A stretch of DNA of 64,000 nt from the NCBI GenBank assembly GCA_017960905.1, contig JAGCYH010000006.1, positions 1 through 64,000 on the forward strand, written 5' to 3'. Under the pieces are notes generated by a model, which saw only the letters and a program-made list of their open reading frames with translations, did no database searches and was not told the DNA's origin. Shown here in pieces: positions 42,630 to 50,978 of this stretch (the stretch's first letter is position 1; the number at the start of each line of letters is the position of its first letter). Source of the stretch: Bacteroidales bacterium. Lineage in GTDB: Bacteria > Bacteroidota > Bacteroidia > Bacteroidales > Marinilabiliaceae. The position numbers and the translations under genes were made by a program.

Positions 42630-43760
42630 TTAATTATAAGTATTTTTTATGCTATAAAGTATAATAATTGGGTTGTCATCTGGAGATGAACTGCGTAATA
42701 GAGAAATCTGTTCTGTCGATAGTGCTGTCAGTTTATCATAATACGCGTCTTCTTCTTCTTGTGTCCTAAACGCCACCATATCAGAAGCAACGTATCCTAC
42801 AAAATAATTATTTAACGCATTTAGAGTTATGTTGATAGGTAATTGTTGTAACAAGCCAGGATAACACTTTTTTGAGTATTTGTTAATAAGCAAAGGCTTA
42901 ACAATCATATTGCCTTCTAACTGTATATATTCATAGTTGTTTGTTTCATACAGAATGCCCCCAAAGACTAGTTTGTTAGTCTTTGCTAGCGTTTCATCTA
43001 AAGACAAATAACCACCATCTATGGTAGATATATCTAACTGATAATCAGAAAAATTAAGTCGTTCTTTAACGCTGACGCCATCTCCATTATAAATATATAT
43101 ATTATTGTCGAAAGGGTGTGGAATTGTTATACCATCATTTTCACTATATGAAAGGTGGTTAACCATCCCAAAACTAAATGGAGCTTCTATCCCTATTGTC
43201 TCTATGATGTTAAAAGCAATATCCGTTCTTAAAATGGAAAACTCTTGGTCTTTATTATGTAGTTCCGATTGGACAAACAAATACCCATCAGGAAGAGCAA
43301 TAAAATCTGTAACATAATTAGGAAATTCGAAGCTGTTGATATATTTACCATTTGCGGAGAACGTACTTATACTCCCATACTGATAAATTAAAAGTAAATC
43401 GCGATATTTATCGTAAGCAAAACATCCTAAATTGTATATTTCTCCTTGCCCATTTCCTTTTGGAAGCCGTTTGACGAATTTCCCATTGATATCAAAAATA
43501 GCCAAACTGCTGCCTTGGTATAAGTCGCAGATATATAAGTATTTATCGCAAATGTCTATTTTTGTTATAAAGCTAATTAAAGATTCATCTGTCGTTTCTA
43601 ATGGTATCATTTTTACCTCTTCAATAGCTAATTGATCATTTGAGTTCTCGCTTGAGAGGACATTATTTAGATCAATAATAACATAATGCTCATTATGTTT
43701 GTTTTCTTTACAACCGAAAATAAGAAAAGAAAGCAAAAATACCAAGAATAACTTATTCAT
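42630..43760 (-). CDS. Six-bladed beta-propeller lipoprotein (DUF5128-like) of the NVEALA operon
   Basis: A 376-residue lipoprotein (lipobox FLIFGCK, Cys about 17). It carries the propeller signatures seen in its relatives in this window: IPLETTDESLISFI near residue 52, KGNGQGEIYN near 98, and the closing DDNPIIILYSIKNTYN at the C-terminus. Proteins of this kind commonly stand next to NVEALA peptides in Bacteroides-type genomes; their ligand is unknown. It starts 92 bases after the NVEALA gene and ends 5 bases before the next gene. A 9-bp inverted repeat lies at 42962-42985. Confidence 0.82.
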   Translation of the reverse strand: MNKLFLVFLLSFLIFGCKENKHNEHYVIIDLNNVLSSENSNDQLAIEEVKMIPLETTDESLISFITKIDICDKYLYICDLYQGSSLAIFDINGKFVKRLPKGNGQGEIYNLGCFAYDKYRDLLLIYQYGSISTFSANGKYINSFEFPNYVTDFIALPDGYLFVQSELHNKDQEFSILRTDIAFNIIETIGIEAPFSFGMVNHLSYSENDGITIPHPFDNNIYIYNGDGVSVKERLNFSDYQLDISTIDGGYLSLDETLAKTNKLVFGGILYETNNYEYIQLEGNMIVKPLLINKYSKKCYPGLLQQLPINITLNALNNYFVGYVASDMVAFRTQEEEDAYYDKLTALSTEQISLLRSSSPDDNPIIILYSIKNTYN

Positions 43761-43852
43761 ATTAAATTAATTAGAAGTATATATTGTCGTCGTAGAGAAC
43801 AAACGAAAAGAGAACTCATTTATTGAGTTATCTTTTCGTTTAAATAGGCAAA

Positions 43853-44191
43853 TTACCAAAGAGGCGAACCATCTTCTATGGTTTTTTCTGTACCAGGAAC
43901 GCATTCTCCTTTAAAAGTAGAAGATGGAATAATAGCTTGGCATTTGTAGTAGACCCTTATATATCCAGTAACTAGGGTTCCATAATAGTTAATCATTTGG
44001 CTATACGATCCGACTCTTGTCCAAACACCATTGTAACTCTCTCCTCCCGTTTGTTCAGGGGAATTGTCAGCGAAAGCAATATTCTCAAACGTCAAATCAT
44101 TTTTTGCTTGTATAATATCAGTAGCAAGATACATGTTGTATGCGGCAACAGCGGCAACAGCCGTGTATGCCATTGTTTTTAAAATGTTCAT
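43853..44191 (-). CDS. NVEALA-family exported peptide
   Basis: A 112-residue small protein. A hydrophobic N-terminus (TMAYTAVAAVAAYNMYLA) is followed by DLTFENIAFADN at residues 32-43, which matches the family signature (L-x-x-N-V-E-A-L-A) in position and pattern. The mature part is Gly/Tyr-rich with two cysteines (YYKCQ, GECVPG) that could be substrates of the thioredoxin-like protein encoded four genes on. The family's role is unknown. It heads an operon with a propeller lipoprotein, a SUMF-like protein and a thioredoxin-like protein, and has a long structured leader. Confidence 0.75.
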   Translation of the reverse strand: MNILKTMAYTAVAAVAAYNMYLATDIIQAKNDLTFENIAFADNSPEQTGGESYNGVWTRVGSYSQMINYYGTLVTGYIRVYYKCQAIIPSSTFKGECVPGTEKTIEDGSPLW

Positions 44192-44204
44192 TTTTAGTCT
44201 TTTT

Positions 44205-44466
44205 TAAAAATTATTATAATAAGCTGTTTTTATACCTATAACAAAATGAATTACAGGTAATTAAAGTTGCGTCCGACACCCCCGCAACGCTTCTCAGGGC
44301 AATGTTCGCCTCCGTTGGTGGCGAACACTAATAAATCTGCATCGTAAACTATCTCATAGGCATTTATTTTTAAATGTTCTACAATTGGAAAGCTGGTTTA
44401 ACTGGTTCCAATTTGTTTCGCCAGCTTTCCGCACTATTTTTTATTACCAAAACGTTTTAAAACGTT
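44205..44466 (-). ncRNA. Structured leader or small RNA upstream of the NVEALA gene
   Basis: The 395-base gap 44192-44586 has a good minus-strand promoter (44473-44503), so about 260 bases are transcribed before the NVEALA start. The leader holds four hairpins: 44387-44430 (10 bp, 24-base loop), 44303-44327 (8 bp), 44266-44288 (6 bp) and 44249-44262 (6 bp). A 49-codon frame without ATG (44397-44251, minus) runs through it. Its end resembles the tail of an NVEALA peptide (FATNGGEHCPEKRC). It is therefore either a regulatory RNA or leader, or the remnant of a second NVEALA gene. No known RNA family was recognised. Confidence 0.35.
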
Positions 44467-44472
44467 TCGGGG

Positions 44473-44503
44473 CAAATGTAATTATTTTTTACAAACCAAA
44501 CAA
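44473..44503 (-). promoter_or_regulatory. Promoter of the NVEALA operon
   Basis: Minus strand TACATTTG at 44473-44480 and TTG at 44501-44503 with a 20-base spacer: a good Bacteroidota promoter, but 280 bases upstream of the NVEALA start codon. Confidence 0.65.
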
Positions 44504-44586
44504 TAATATTCATTTTTTTTTTTTCTGCATAAAGTTTCGTTTCGGTGAGTAATGTCGATACCCATAAAAATCTGGTTTTCATCGCT

Positions 44587-45708
44587 TTAGAAATCCTTAT
44601 ATTTAAACAGTACAATCATTGGGTTGTCGTCCTCGGTCATATCTCTAAGCATTGCTTTGTCCTCTTCCGATAGGAAAGGCATCAGCTCTTTCTTCTGTTG
44701 TTGTAAAAAATCAGACATGGTTGACGTAATGAAATAATCATTATATGTGTAAGGAAAAATAACAAAAGTAAAAATAGGAAAATTATTTGATATGTATTCG
44801 AAGCTGACAATGCAACTGACACAATTCCCGCTTTTTTTATTGTATAATCCGTACAGCATCTTATTTTTATATCCATTATTTATATTAGCTAATAATATGT
44901 CACTAGTCTCATTCATTTTTGCGAAACAATATCCTTCTAATTCGGTAGATACCTTGTCGTTGTAATCAAAAACAAATTTGGGTGAGACTTTATTATCGGC
45001 ATATCTATATACAGTGTCGCATTTATCGGCAACTATATCAACGGCATTATTCAATACTTTAAGGGGGTGAGACAATGTAGTCATTGGTCTATAGATGGGC
45101 AAAGCGGCATATTTAAAGTTAAATGCAGTGTCGGTAACTATGAAAGAGTTGCCTGCATTTTCATTTAAAAATTCGTTTAGCTCATCGTCGTCGGCTTTAA
45201 GCAATATCTCGTCATTGTTAAACACAATACATTGAAATTCATATTTAGGCTCGTAATTTTTTATGTAGTGCAAGTCTTTATCAAAATATGTAAGCCAACA
45301 CGGCTGACTCACTACCAATCTATCTTTTTGCTTGTCGTATGTAATATCGAATGCATGCACTATTTCACCGGGTCCGTTGCCACGCCTTGAAGTAGCTATC
45401 CATTTGCCTTCTTTGTCGAAAACCATTATCTGATTATTCGTATATGACTCGTCTAAAACAAATATTCTGTCATCGGTAATAATCACACTGCTGATGTATT
45501 GTATAAAACAGTTTTCGTTGGTCTCTAACTTTATAAGTTTCACATCTTCAATGTAATCGTAGAAAATCGAAACGTCATCTGCTTCTTTCGCACCGGTAAA
45601 ATCAATATGAGTAATCTCCGCTTCGTTGTTCGGGTCAATTGTAGCTTTTTTCTGACACGAAGTGAAAGCAAGCGTGAAAGCTAATGCGAGAATTATTTGT
45701 TGCTTCAT
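44587..45708 (-). CDS. Six-bladed beta-propeller lipoprotein (DUF5128-like)
   Basis: A 373-residue lipoprotein (lipobox TLAFTSCQ, Cys about 18). It shares the signatures of the other propellers here: VKLIKLETNENCFIQYI near residue 50, RRGNGPGEIVH near 105, and the C-terminal DDNPMIVLFKYKDF. It lies upstream of the NVEALA promoter and 6 bases downstream of the esterase gene, so it is probably transcribed with the esterase. AT-rich. Ligand and role unknown. Confidence 0.8.
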   Translation of the reverse strand: MKQQIILALAFTLAFTSCQKKATIDPNNEAEITHIDFTGAKEADDVSIFYDYIEDVKLIKLETNENCFIQYISSVIITDDRIFVLDESYTNNQIMVFDKEGKWIATSRRGNGPGEIVHAFDITYDKQKDRLVVSQPCWLTYFDKDLHYIKNYEPKYEFQCIVFNNDEILLKADDDELNEFLNENAGNSFIVTDTAFNFKYAALPIYRPMTTLSHPLKVLNNAVDIVADKCDTVYRYADNKVSPKFVFDYNDKVSTELEGYCFAKMNETSDILLANINNGYKNKMLYGLYNKKSGNCVSCIVSFEYISNNFPIFTFVIFPYTYNDYFITSTMSDFLQQQKKELMPFLSEEDKAMLRDMTEDDNPMIVLFKYKDF

Positions 45709-45714
45709 GGCTGT

Positions 45715-48675
45715 TTATCTTTTTCTCTTCTTCTTTTTAGTTGTCTTTGTATCAGTGTTTTGCTGTGCCGGCGCGTTGTCGGTGGCAGCTGCTGCCGGCT
45801 GTGTTATGTTATATGCAGGAGTAGTGGCGGCGCGTCCTGTAGGGATGCGGGTTATGGGCTCCACTATTATCTGCGGCTCTTCGGGTTTCACCTTCTGCGG
45901 AACGGGGCTTCCCTGCGCATTCGGCGTGCGTTGTTTTACTTGTGCTAATTTTTCCAGTGTTATTTCATTTTCTTCAATATTATAATAACTAACACCTAAC
46001 CAATATGCATCTTCATCGATAGGTGCGTGTGGGTCGGCTACAAAATCGATGCTATGGTTGAATTTGCGGTTCTTACGATTGTGCGACAAGAGCCATTCGT
46101 AGAGGTTGCTATAGTCGAAATAGTAAATCAAACTATGTCCGCCTTGTTCTAATCGGCTGTATTTCAGCAAGTCGGTACTGCCGCACTGCTTCATGGCATT
46201 CACAACGCGGTCGGAGTTTGTAACCGATGTTACATCGTCGTCTTTGGCGTGTACTATCCATGTCGGCACTTGGTTGAGACCGCATGGCTTCTGCGTGTCG
46301 CAGCCACCGCAGAAGGCCACACAGGCCGCTACCTCTTCGGGGTAGCGGGTTACGTAGTTGAGTGTTCCCCAGCCACCCATACTCAATCCGACTACATAGA
46401 AACGGTTATGGTCGAAGGCGTAGTGCGCCTTCAGAAATTCGTATAGCTTGTGTAGTTTTACTGCCGACCAGCCTTCTTTCGATATGGCGTTGGGCGTCAC
46501 TAAAATAGTTCTTGAGTTCTCAAATATTTTGTGTCCGCGACTCATCGATGGTATTGGACCATAAGCATACGCGTCTGGCTCGCCAATACTCATGCTGCGG
46601 CCATGCAAAAACATAATAACAGGCATGTCTACGTCGGTCGCGGGGTCGTAGTCGTCGGGCATGAGTACCGTGAAGTTGTTTATCTCTGGCATTACTTCGT
46701 AGTAGGTGTCGAGTTTGTAAACCGGCCGGACTTTCTCTTCGCATTTGGCTAAGTTGAGATTCCATGTTATTTCGGTGTTGGGCTCAAAGGCTTGCATGCC
46801 TACCATAGTACCTTCTTGCAAATTGACTTTGGTTATTCCTGTGCCTAAGAATGCGCCATGACCCACATATTCCAAACAACTGCCATATCCTTCGCCGTCG
46901 AAAAAATCCCATTCGGTCAGGTCTTTACAATCTTTGAACGCATAGTCGCCTATGGCCTTTATCGACACCCAACCGGCCGATTTGACGGCCGACCCCAGGA
47001 AGGCCGAATCGCCTACAAAGTACGCTTGAATGTTATTGGCGTCTTTTAGTCCCGTCTCGCGGAACGAGCATCGTCCCAAGTATTCCATGTCCCACATCGG
47101 CGGAATCGATGTCAGGTTCATATCTTGGTCGAAGGCGTGGTCACCTATATATTTTATCTTATATTTCGTACCTTTCACGGTGGTAAGATTTGGCATGTTG
47201 GCAAATGCGTAGTCGCCTATCGTTTTTACAGTCTCGGGCAGTTCTATTCTGTAAATGTCGGTACGTCCGTTGTACGCGTTTTTGTAAATTGTTGTTGTGC
47301 CGTCGGCTACGTAGAGCGTGCCGTTCTCAACCCGGTCGTTGCGTGTGGCGGCCTTGTTCTCGCGTTTGGCTTCTTCGTTTACCGGGTATGGTACATAGTT
47401 GATATATTTTTCGGGGCGTGTGATGTCGCCTGTGGTGTATTCTACCACTTTGGGTTGGTCTTTGAATCTGACAACTTCTTTGCGCTGTGCGCTTCGCACA
47501 AGCGATGAGTTTTTGTTGTACGTAATCAGTTCGCTCGGAATTTGTATGGGTGCCGATTTCTTCTCCCATTTCGTTTTGCTGGTCTGCTGTGCGGCACCCG
47601 ACCACGACGAACCGCTCGACCGGTTGCTCGACGAACTGCTTGCCAAGTTGTTCCAACCACCGTCTAATGTAGCGGCAGCGCTGGTCGCGCTGCCATTGCG
47701 CACGACAGATATGTTGCCACTCGAGTTGGTGCCGCCGTCGGTACGCAAGTCGGCAATGAGTCTCACCGACCGTGGCTTCGAATCGACATTGAAGTTGTAT
47801 GTCCACGAGCGTGGATTAAACCCAGCACTCACCTCTTTCGAAAACTCTGCTATCTGTTTGCCGTTCACTTCAATAGCTGCATAACGGCATGCCAGCATGT
47901 TTGAACCGCCTGTATATTCGAACTTTATTGAGTAGTTGCCCGACTGGTTTATGTTCTCCGTGAAGTCGAATGTCTTGCGCTGGTATGTAGTGCTGTATTC
48001 GCCTGATTTCCACTTCGCTACCACGTTGTTGAATGGCGACGTCACGTTGGTTATTCGCGTAACGGTCTCTGTGGTCGGTGTGCCACCCGAATACGTTGTG
48101 GTAGTGTATGTTGTGGTGGTAGTTGTTGTTGTGTAATTCGATTTCGATGTCGACGTCGTGCTCGATGTGCTTGTCGTTCTCGATGAGCTTGGCGCGAAGT
48201 AGTTGTAATCGCCGTCGAGCTTAGCGGCATCGCGGTTCGCGCTGCCGTTGCGCGTAACGGTTATGGTGCCGTTAGAGTCGTTGCCTCCGTCGGTGCGCAA
48301 ATCTAATTTGAGTTGTACTTTACGCGGCTTCGACTGCACGTTGAACGTATATGTCCACGACTTTGGCCGCAGGCCGGCACTGACTTCCTTCGGGAACGAC
48401 GCCACCTGCCGTCCGTCGACCTCCACTACGGCATTACGCGCGGCAAGCAGATGCATGCCGCCCGTATAGGTAAACGTGATGGAATAGTTGCCGGCTTGGG
48501 TTATTTGCCGCGAGAAATCTAATGTCTGACGCCTGTATGTCGTATTGTAATCGCCCGAACGCCAGCCTGTTGTGTTGTCGAAGGGTAGTGTGCGCTGTGT
48601 CCGTTGTGCCGCTCCGCACAAGGGCGCAAGAATACCGACACATATCAAAAGTAAAATTGAATGTATTTTTCTCAT
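45715..48675 (-). CDS. Secreted modular esterase with duplicated N-terminal beta modules and LRR_5 repeats
   Basis: A 986-residue exported protein (signal peptide to about residue 23). Two similar modules of about 130 residues, each opening with F-(D/N)-N-x-x-x-W-(R/K)-S-G-(D/E)-Y-(N/S)-T-T-Y and containing KEVSAG, are separated by a Thr/Ser linker (about 170-205). LRR_5 repeats follow (about 450-600, IGDYAFANMPNL). The C-terminal alpha/beta hydrolase has VIMFLHGRS (oxyanion region), GLSMGGWG (Ser nucleophile), a DDDVTSV acid region and GGHSLIY (His). This resembles feruloyl or acetyl-xylan-type esterases. A polymer-bound ester substrate is inferred. The last residues are a basic KKKKRKR tail. 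Confidence 0.85.
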   Translation of the reverse strand: MRKIHSILLLICVGILAPLCGAAQRTQRTLPFDNTTGWRSGDYNTTYRRQTLDFSRQITQAGNYSITFTYTGGMHLLAARNAVVEVDGRQVASFPKEVSAGLRPKSWTYTFNVQSKPRKVQLKLDLRTDGGNDSNGTITVTRNGSANRDAAKLDGDYNYFAPSSSRTTSTSSTTSTSKSNYTTTTTTTTYTTTTYSGGTPTTETVTRITNVTSPFNNVVAKWKSGEYSTTYQRKTFDFTENINQSGNYSIKFEYTGGSNMLACRYAAIEVNGKQIAEFSKEVSAGFNPRSWTYNFNVDSKPRSVRLIADLRTDGGTNSSGNISVVRNGSATSAAATLDGGWNNLASSSSSNRSSGSSWSGAAQQTSKTKWEKKSAPIQIPSELITYNKNSSLVRSAQRKEVVRFKDQPKVVEYTTGDITRPEKYINYVPYPVNEEAKRENKAATRNDRVENGTLYVADGTTTIYKNAYNGRTDIYRIELPETVKTIGDYAFANMPNLTTVKGTKYKIKYIGDHAFDQDMNLTSIPPMWDMEYLGRCSFRETGLKDANNIQAYFVGDSAFLGSAVKSAGWVSIKAIGDYAFKDCKDLTEWDFFDGEGYGSCLEYVGHGAFLGTGITKVNLQEGTMVGMQAFEPNTEITWNLNLAKCEEKVRPVYKLDTYYEVMPEINNFTVLMPDDYDPATDVDMPVIMFLHGRSMSIGEPDAYAYGPIPSMSRGHKIFENSRTILVTPNAISKEGWSAVKLHKLYEFLKAHYAFDHNRFYVVGLSMGGWGTLNYVTRYPEEVAACVAFCGGCDTQKPCGLNQVPTWIVHAKDDDVTSVTNSDRVVNAMKQCGSTDLLKYSRLEQGGHSLIYYFDYSNLYEWLLSHNRKNRKFNHSIDFVADPHAPIDEDAYWLGVSYYNIEENEITLEKLAQVKQRTPNAQGSPVPQKVKPEEPQIIVEPITRIPTGRAATTPAYNITQPAAAATDNAPAQQNTDTKTTKKKKRKR

Positions 48676-48912
48676 AGTTGAAAAGTTTTATCGCATTTCA
48701 TACATAATCTGTGCCCAAATATACAAATAAATTATTATTACAACATTTTTTTGCGCTTAAAGCGCAAAAATGAATGCGTGTTTTCGCGTGTGTTCTGTGG
48801 TTGATTTTTTTTCAAAAAAAGAACTTTTCTCGCCGTGAGAAAAGTTGCAAAAGAACTCGCCGCGGGCCCGCCTCGCTAAGAATTTGCTTCGTTCGGCGGC
48901 GCAAAACAAACT
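48676..48912. other. Hairpin-rich intergenic region
   Basis: It contains an 11-bp hairpin with a 1-base loop (48748-48770) and a 10-bp hairpin with a 5-base loop (48822-48846). A GC-rich block (about 48856-48902) directly abuts the end of the first gene of the AT-rich island. No gene is seen. The abrupt base-composition change at 48903 marks one island border. Confidence 0.55.
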
Positions 48913-49377
48913 TTATTCTTTTGGTAATAATCTAGTAAGCACTCGACAAATCGGCTCATATAATCCCTGACTGCTATTCCAATCTACACCTGCCCAACGT
49001 ATATCTGCAATAAGGCGTTCTTTATTAATCTCTACAGCAAGTTTCAGCTTTTCGGCGATAGTTTTCCAATCTAAATGAAATTGAATTTTTTCTTCCTTTT
49101 CAAAATAATAACACAAAAATATGTGCCTTGAAATAGAATATAATCCAAGATTTATATCATTTGCATAATCAAAAAGCATAATTATGGAATTATATAATCT
49201 CAAAACTGATTCTATTGAATTATTTTCATTGAAATATGGTATTATTTCTTTTTCCCAACAAGCTAAATAATCGGTTGGCTCAGGATAATCACTTCTTCCA
49301 TGACACTTATAACCGCCTTCTCCCATAAGGAAAAGATGCAACTCTCCTTTTTCTATAGCAATTTCTATCATTTTCAT
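48913..49377 (-). CDS. Small unknown protein of the AT-rich island (immunity-like)
   Basis: A 154-residue soluble acidic protein I do not recognise, with MIEIAIEKGELHLFLMG at the N-terminus and a Trp-containing second half (WKTIAEKL, IRWAGVDWNSS). Size, charge and AT-richness resemble immunity proteins of polymorphic toxin systems, but no toxin is encoded nearby. Its ATG overlaps the stop of the upstream membrane protein gene (ATGA at 49374-49377), so they are coupled. Confidence 0.6.
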   Translation of the reverse strand: MKMIEIAIEKGELHLFLMGEGGYKCHGRSDYPEPTDYLACWEKEIIPYFNENNSIESVLRLYNSIIMLFDYANDINLGLYSISRHIFLCYYFEKEEKIQFHLDWKTIAEKLKLAVEINKERLIADIRWAGVDWNSSQGLYEPICRVLTRLLPKE

Positions 49378-49829
49378 TTGTATTCTTTACTTTCAAATAT
49401 TTTTGATATAAATATATCAACCTTTTTGAGAATATATTCAAAGAACAAGCATATAATTGTGTTTTTTACAATAAGCGGAAGCAAAATCTTCATTTTGAAT
49501 AATGGCAATAAATCATCAGCAAATGAAAGATTATTAAGCAGTTTTTCTATTCCATTGTCACCTGGTAATGCATATGTCAACAAAAAAAATCCACAAATAC
49601 AGAAGAATACTATTAAGTCGCTAAAAAATATCGTAATTTTTATCATCCTTCGTACTGACGAATGCTTTATCTCAGATAATACTAGTATTATAATGTGTTG
49701 AATTGCAATGGCTAACAACCAAAAAGAATAAAGATATTCATCTTGTTCCTGTTTGATTATCAGTATGGATAGTAGGAAAGACACTGATATTATTATCGCA
49801 ACTATAAAGAATCTAACAACTTTATTCAT
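49374..49829 (-). CDS. Four-helix membrane protein of the AT-rich island
   Basis: A 151-residue protein with about four hydrophobic segments (residues 6-24, 34-54, 67-90, 110-132) and few polar loops. I do not recognise it. It is translationally coupled to the following 154-residue protein, which suggests that they work together, for example as a membrane immunity protein with a soluble partner. This is a guess from layout only. Confidence 0.6.
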   Translation of the reverse strand: MNKVVRFFIVAIIISVSFLLSILIIKQEQDEYLYSFWLLAIAIQHIIILVLSEIKHSSVRRMIKITIFFSDLIVFFCICGFFLLTYALPGDNGIEKLLNNLSFADDLLPLFKMKILLPLIVKNTIICLFFEYILKKVDIFISKIFESKEYK

Positions 49830-49875
49830 TGTAAATTACGTTAATATACTATTTCATCGTTTATCCCAGTCCTCA

Positions 49876-50208
49876 TCAATCATACTCATATTTAAACGGT
49901 TCAGTGTCGGATACTTTATAGCCAAAGGCTTTTAGTGCCTTAAGTTCTTCAGGGCGAGCGACAAACTCGGTCATCATCTCTGAATAGTCTTTATTGTTTT
50001 CCCCAAATTCTAAAAAGAAGTTGTCAGCATCCAAGCCTATTCTTTTTGCAGCATCATAGTATATGCTTAACCCTGTTATTAAGTCTCTATAATCATATTT
50101 TGCATTCGACTCAAATAAAGATCGCAACCCTTCGATAAGGATTTCTGGCGAATCCTTTTGTACTGCCTGGGCGGCAATATATGTATCTGATTTTGTACTA
50201 AAATCCAT
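49876..50208 (-). CDS. Small unknown helical protein of the AT-rich island
   Basis: A 110-residue acidic, probably all-helical protein (SPEILIEGLRSLFES, DYRDLITGLSIYYDAAKRIG, DADNFFLEFGE). The composition and size again suggest an immunity-type or antitoxin-type protein. It lies 46 bases upstream of the membrane protein gene in the same orientation. No motif for a function is seen. Confidence 0.6.
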   Translation of the reverse strand: MDFSTKSDTYIAAQAVQKDSPEILIEGLRSLFESNAKYDYRDLITGLSIYYDAAKRIGLDADNFFLEFGENNKDYSEMMTEFVARPEELKALKAFGYKVSDTEPFKYEYD

Positions 50209-50252
50209 TGTTATATTGTTTTATATTTTTATGCCGTTATTGCCTCGTTTAG

Positions 50253-50300
50253 TCGGATTTGTAATCCGAATCAATTGGATATTGGTATTTGCAATACCAA
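50253..50300. repeat. REP-like double hairpin
   Basis: Two short palindromes with alike centres stand 12 bases apart: TCGGATT/AATCCGA with loop TGT (50253-50269), and TTGGTATT/AATACCAA with loop TGC (50282-50300). The arrangement resembles paired REP elements left by RAYT-type transposases; no transposase is in the window. Confidence 0.5.
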
Positions 50301-50394
50301 AACTAACTCTTTTATGTCTCAATTATACATCTTTATTCCTCTCCAGTTGCCTTTGAAATGCATTTTCTTCGAATTCGGTCGACCAGGATTTTGC

Positions 50395-50856
50395 CTACAA
50401 TGCAAACTCTAAAATAAAATTGTTAAAGTTCATTTTTTCAGGAGCTATTTTAATTGTTTGACCCGATGGAGTTTCTTCTGTATAATTATTTGAAATCCTA
50501 TCATACTCTATTTTATTATCTCTTTTAAACAACAATCTTTTAATAGTGTTCCCAATTTTATTGGAATAAAAACTAAATTGTGTATAATTATCTCTATAAT
50601 TATATGTCTGATAGTAATTCCCAAGATATACTATCAATTCGGTTATATCGATTTGTAATTTTGCTCCAGCAAAACTCATGCGAACTAAAACGCCTTCTTT
50701 GTAATATACAATTATAGTGTCTATAGATTCATTATCTGAATCATAAATAACTATATTATCATTTATAGAGTTTCTTAAATGTCCAAATATTGTTGGGCTG
50801 ACACTATTCTGCATATTAACTTTGCGAATAGTTTCTTTTAATACATCTATACTCAT
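50395..50856 (-). CDS. Small unknown protein of the AT-rich island
   Basis: A 153-residue beta-rich soluble protein (NIVIYDSDNESIDTIIVYYKEG, LQIDITELIVYLGNYYQTYNYRDN) that I do not recognise. It is separated from the next gene by a REP-like double hairpin. AT-rich like its neighbours and unlike rfbB on the other side, so probably acquired. Confidence 0.55.
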   Translation of the reverse strand: MSIDVLKETIRKVNMQNSVSPTIFGHLRNSINDNIVIYDSDNESIDTIIVYYKEGVLVRMSFAGAKLQIDITELIVYLGNYYQTYNYRDNYTQFSFYSNKIGNTIKRLLFKRDNKIEYDRISNNYTEETPSGQTIKIAPEKMNFNNFILEFAL

Positions 50857-50978
50857 TTTACTTCATTATTGTAATGTCTGTAACTTTTCGGAATTGGCTA
50901 CGCCGAACTTCGTTTCGTAATTCGGAATTCGTAATTATCACCGTTCCCTCAGCGTTCTCTGTGATATGTTTTAATCGT

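Noticed and set aside
44205..44466. 6S RNA, tmRNA, SRP RNA or RNase P RNA
   Set aside because: I looked for the conserved words of each (tmRNA tag codons, SRP GGAAGG/AGCA core, RNase P cores) and found none. 6S cannot be excluded by eye but is not supported.
48090..48140. Phase-variable repeat in the esterase linker (Thr/Ser run)
   Set aside because: The DNA is mixed ACA/ACT/ACC codons rather than a uniform tandem repeat, so slippage is unlikely.
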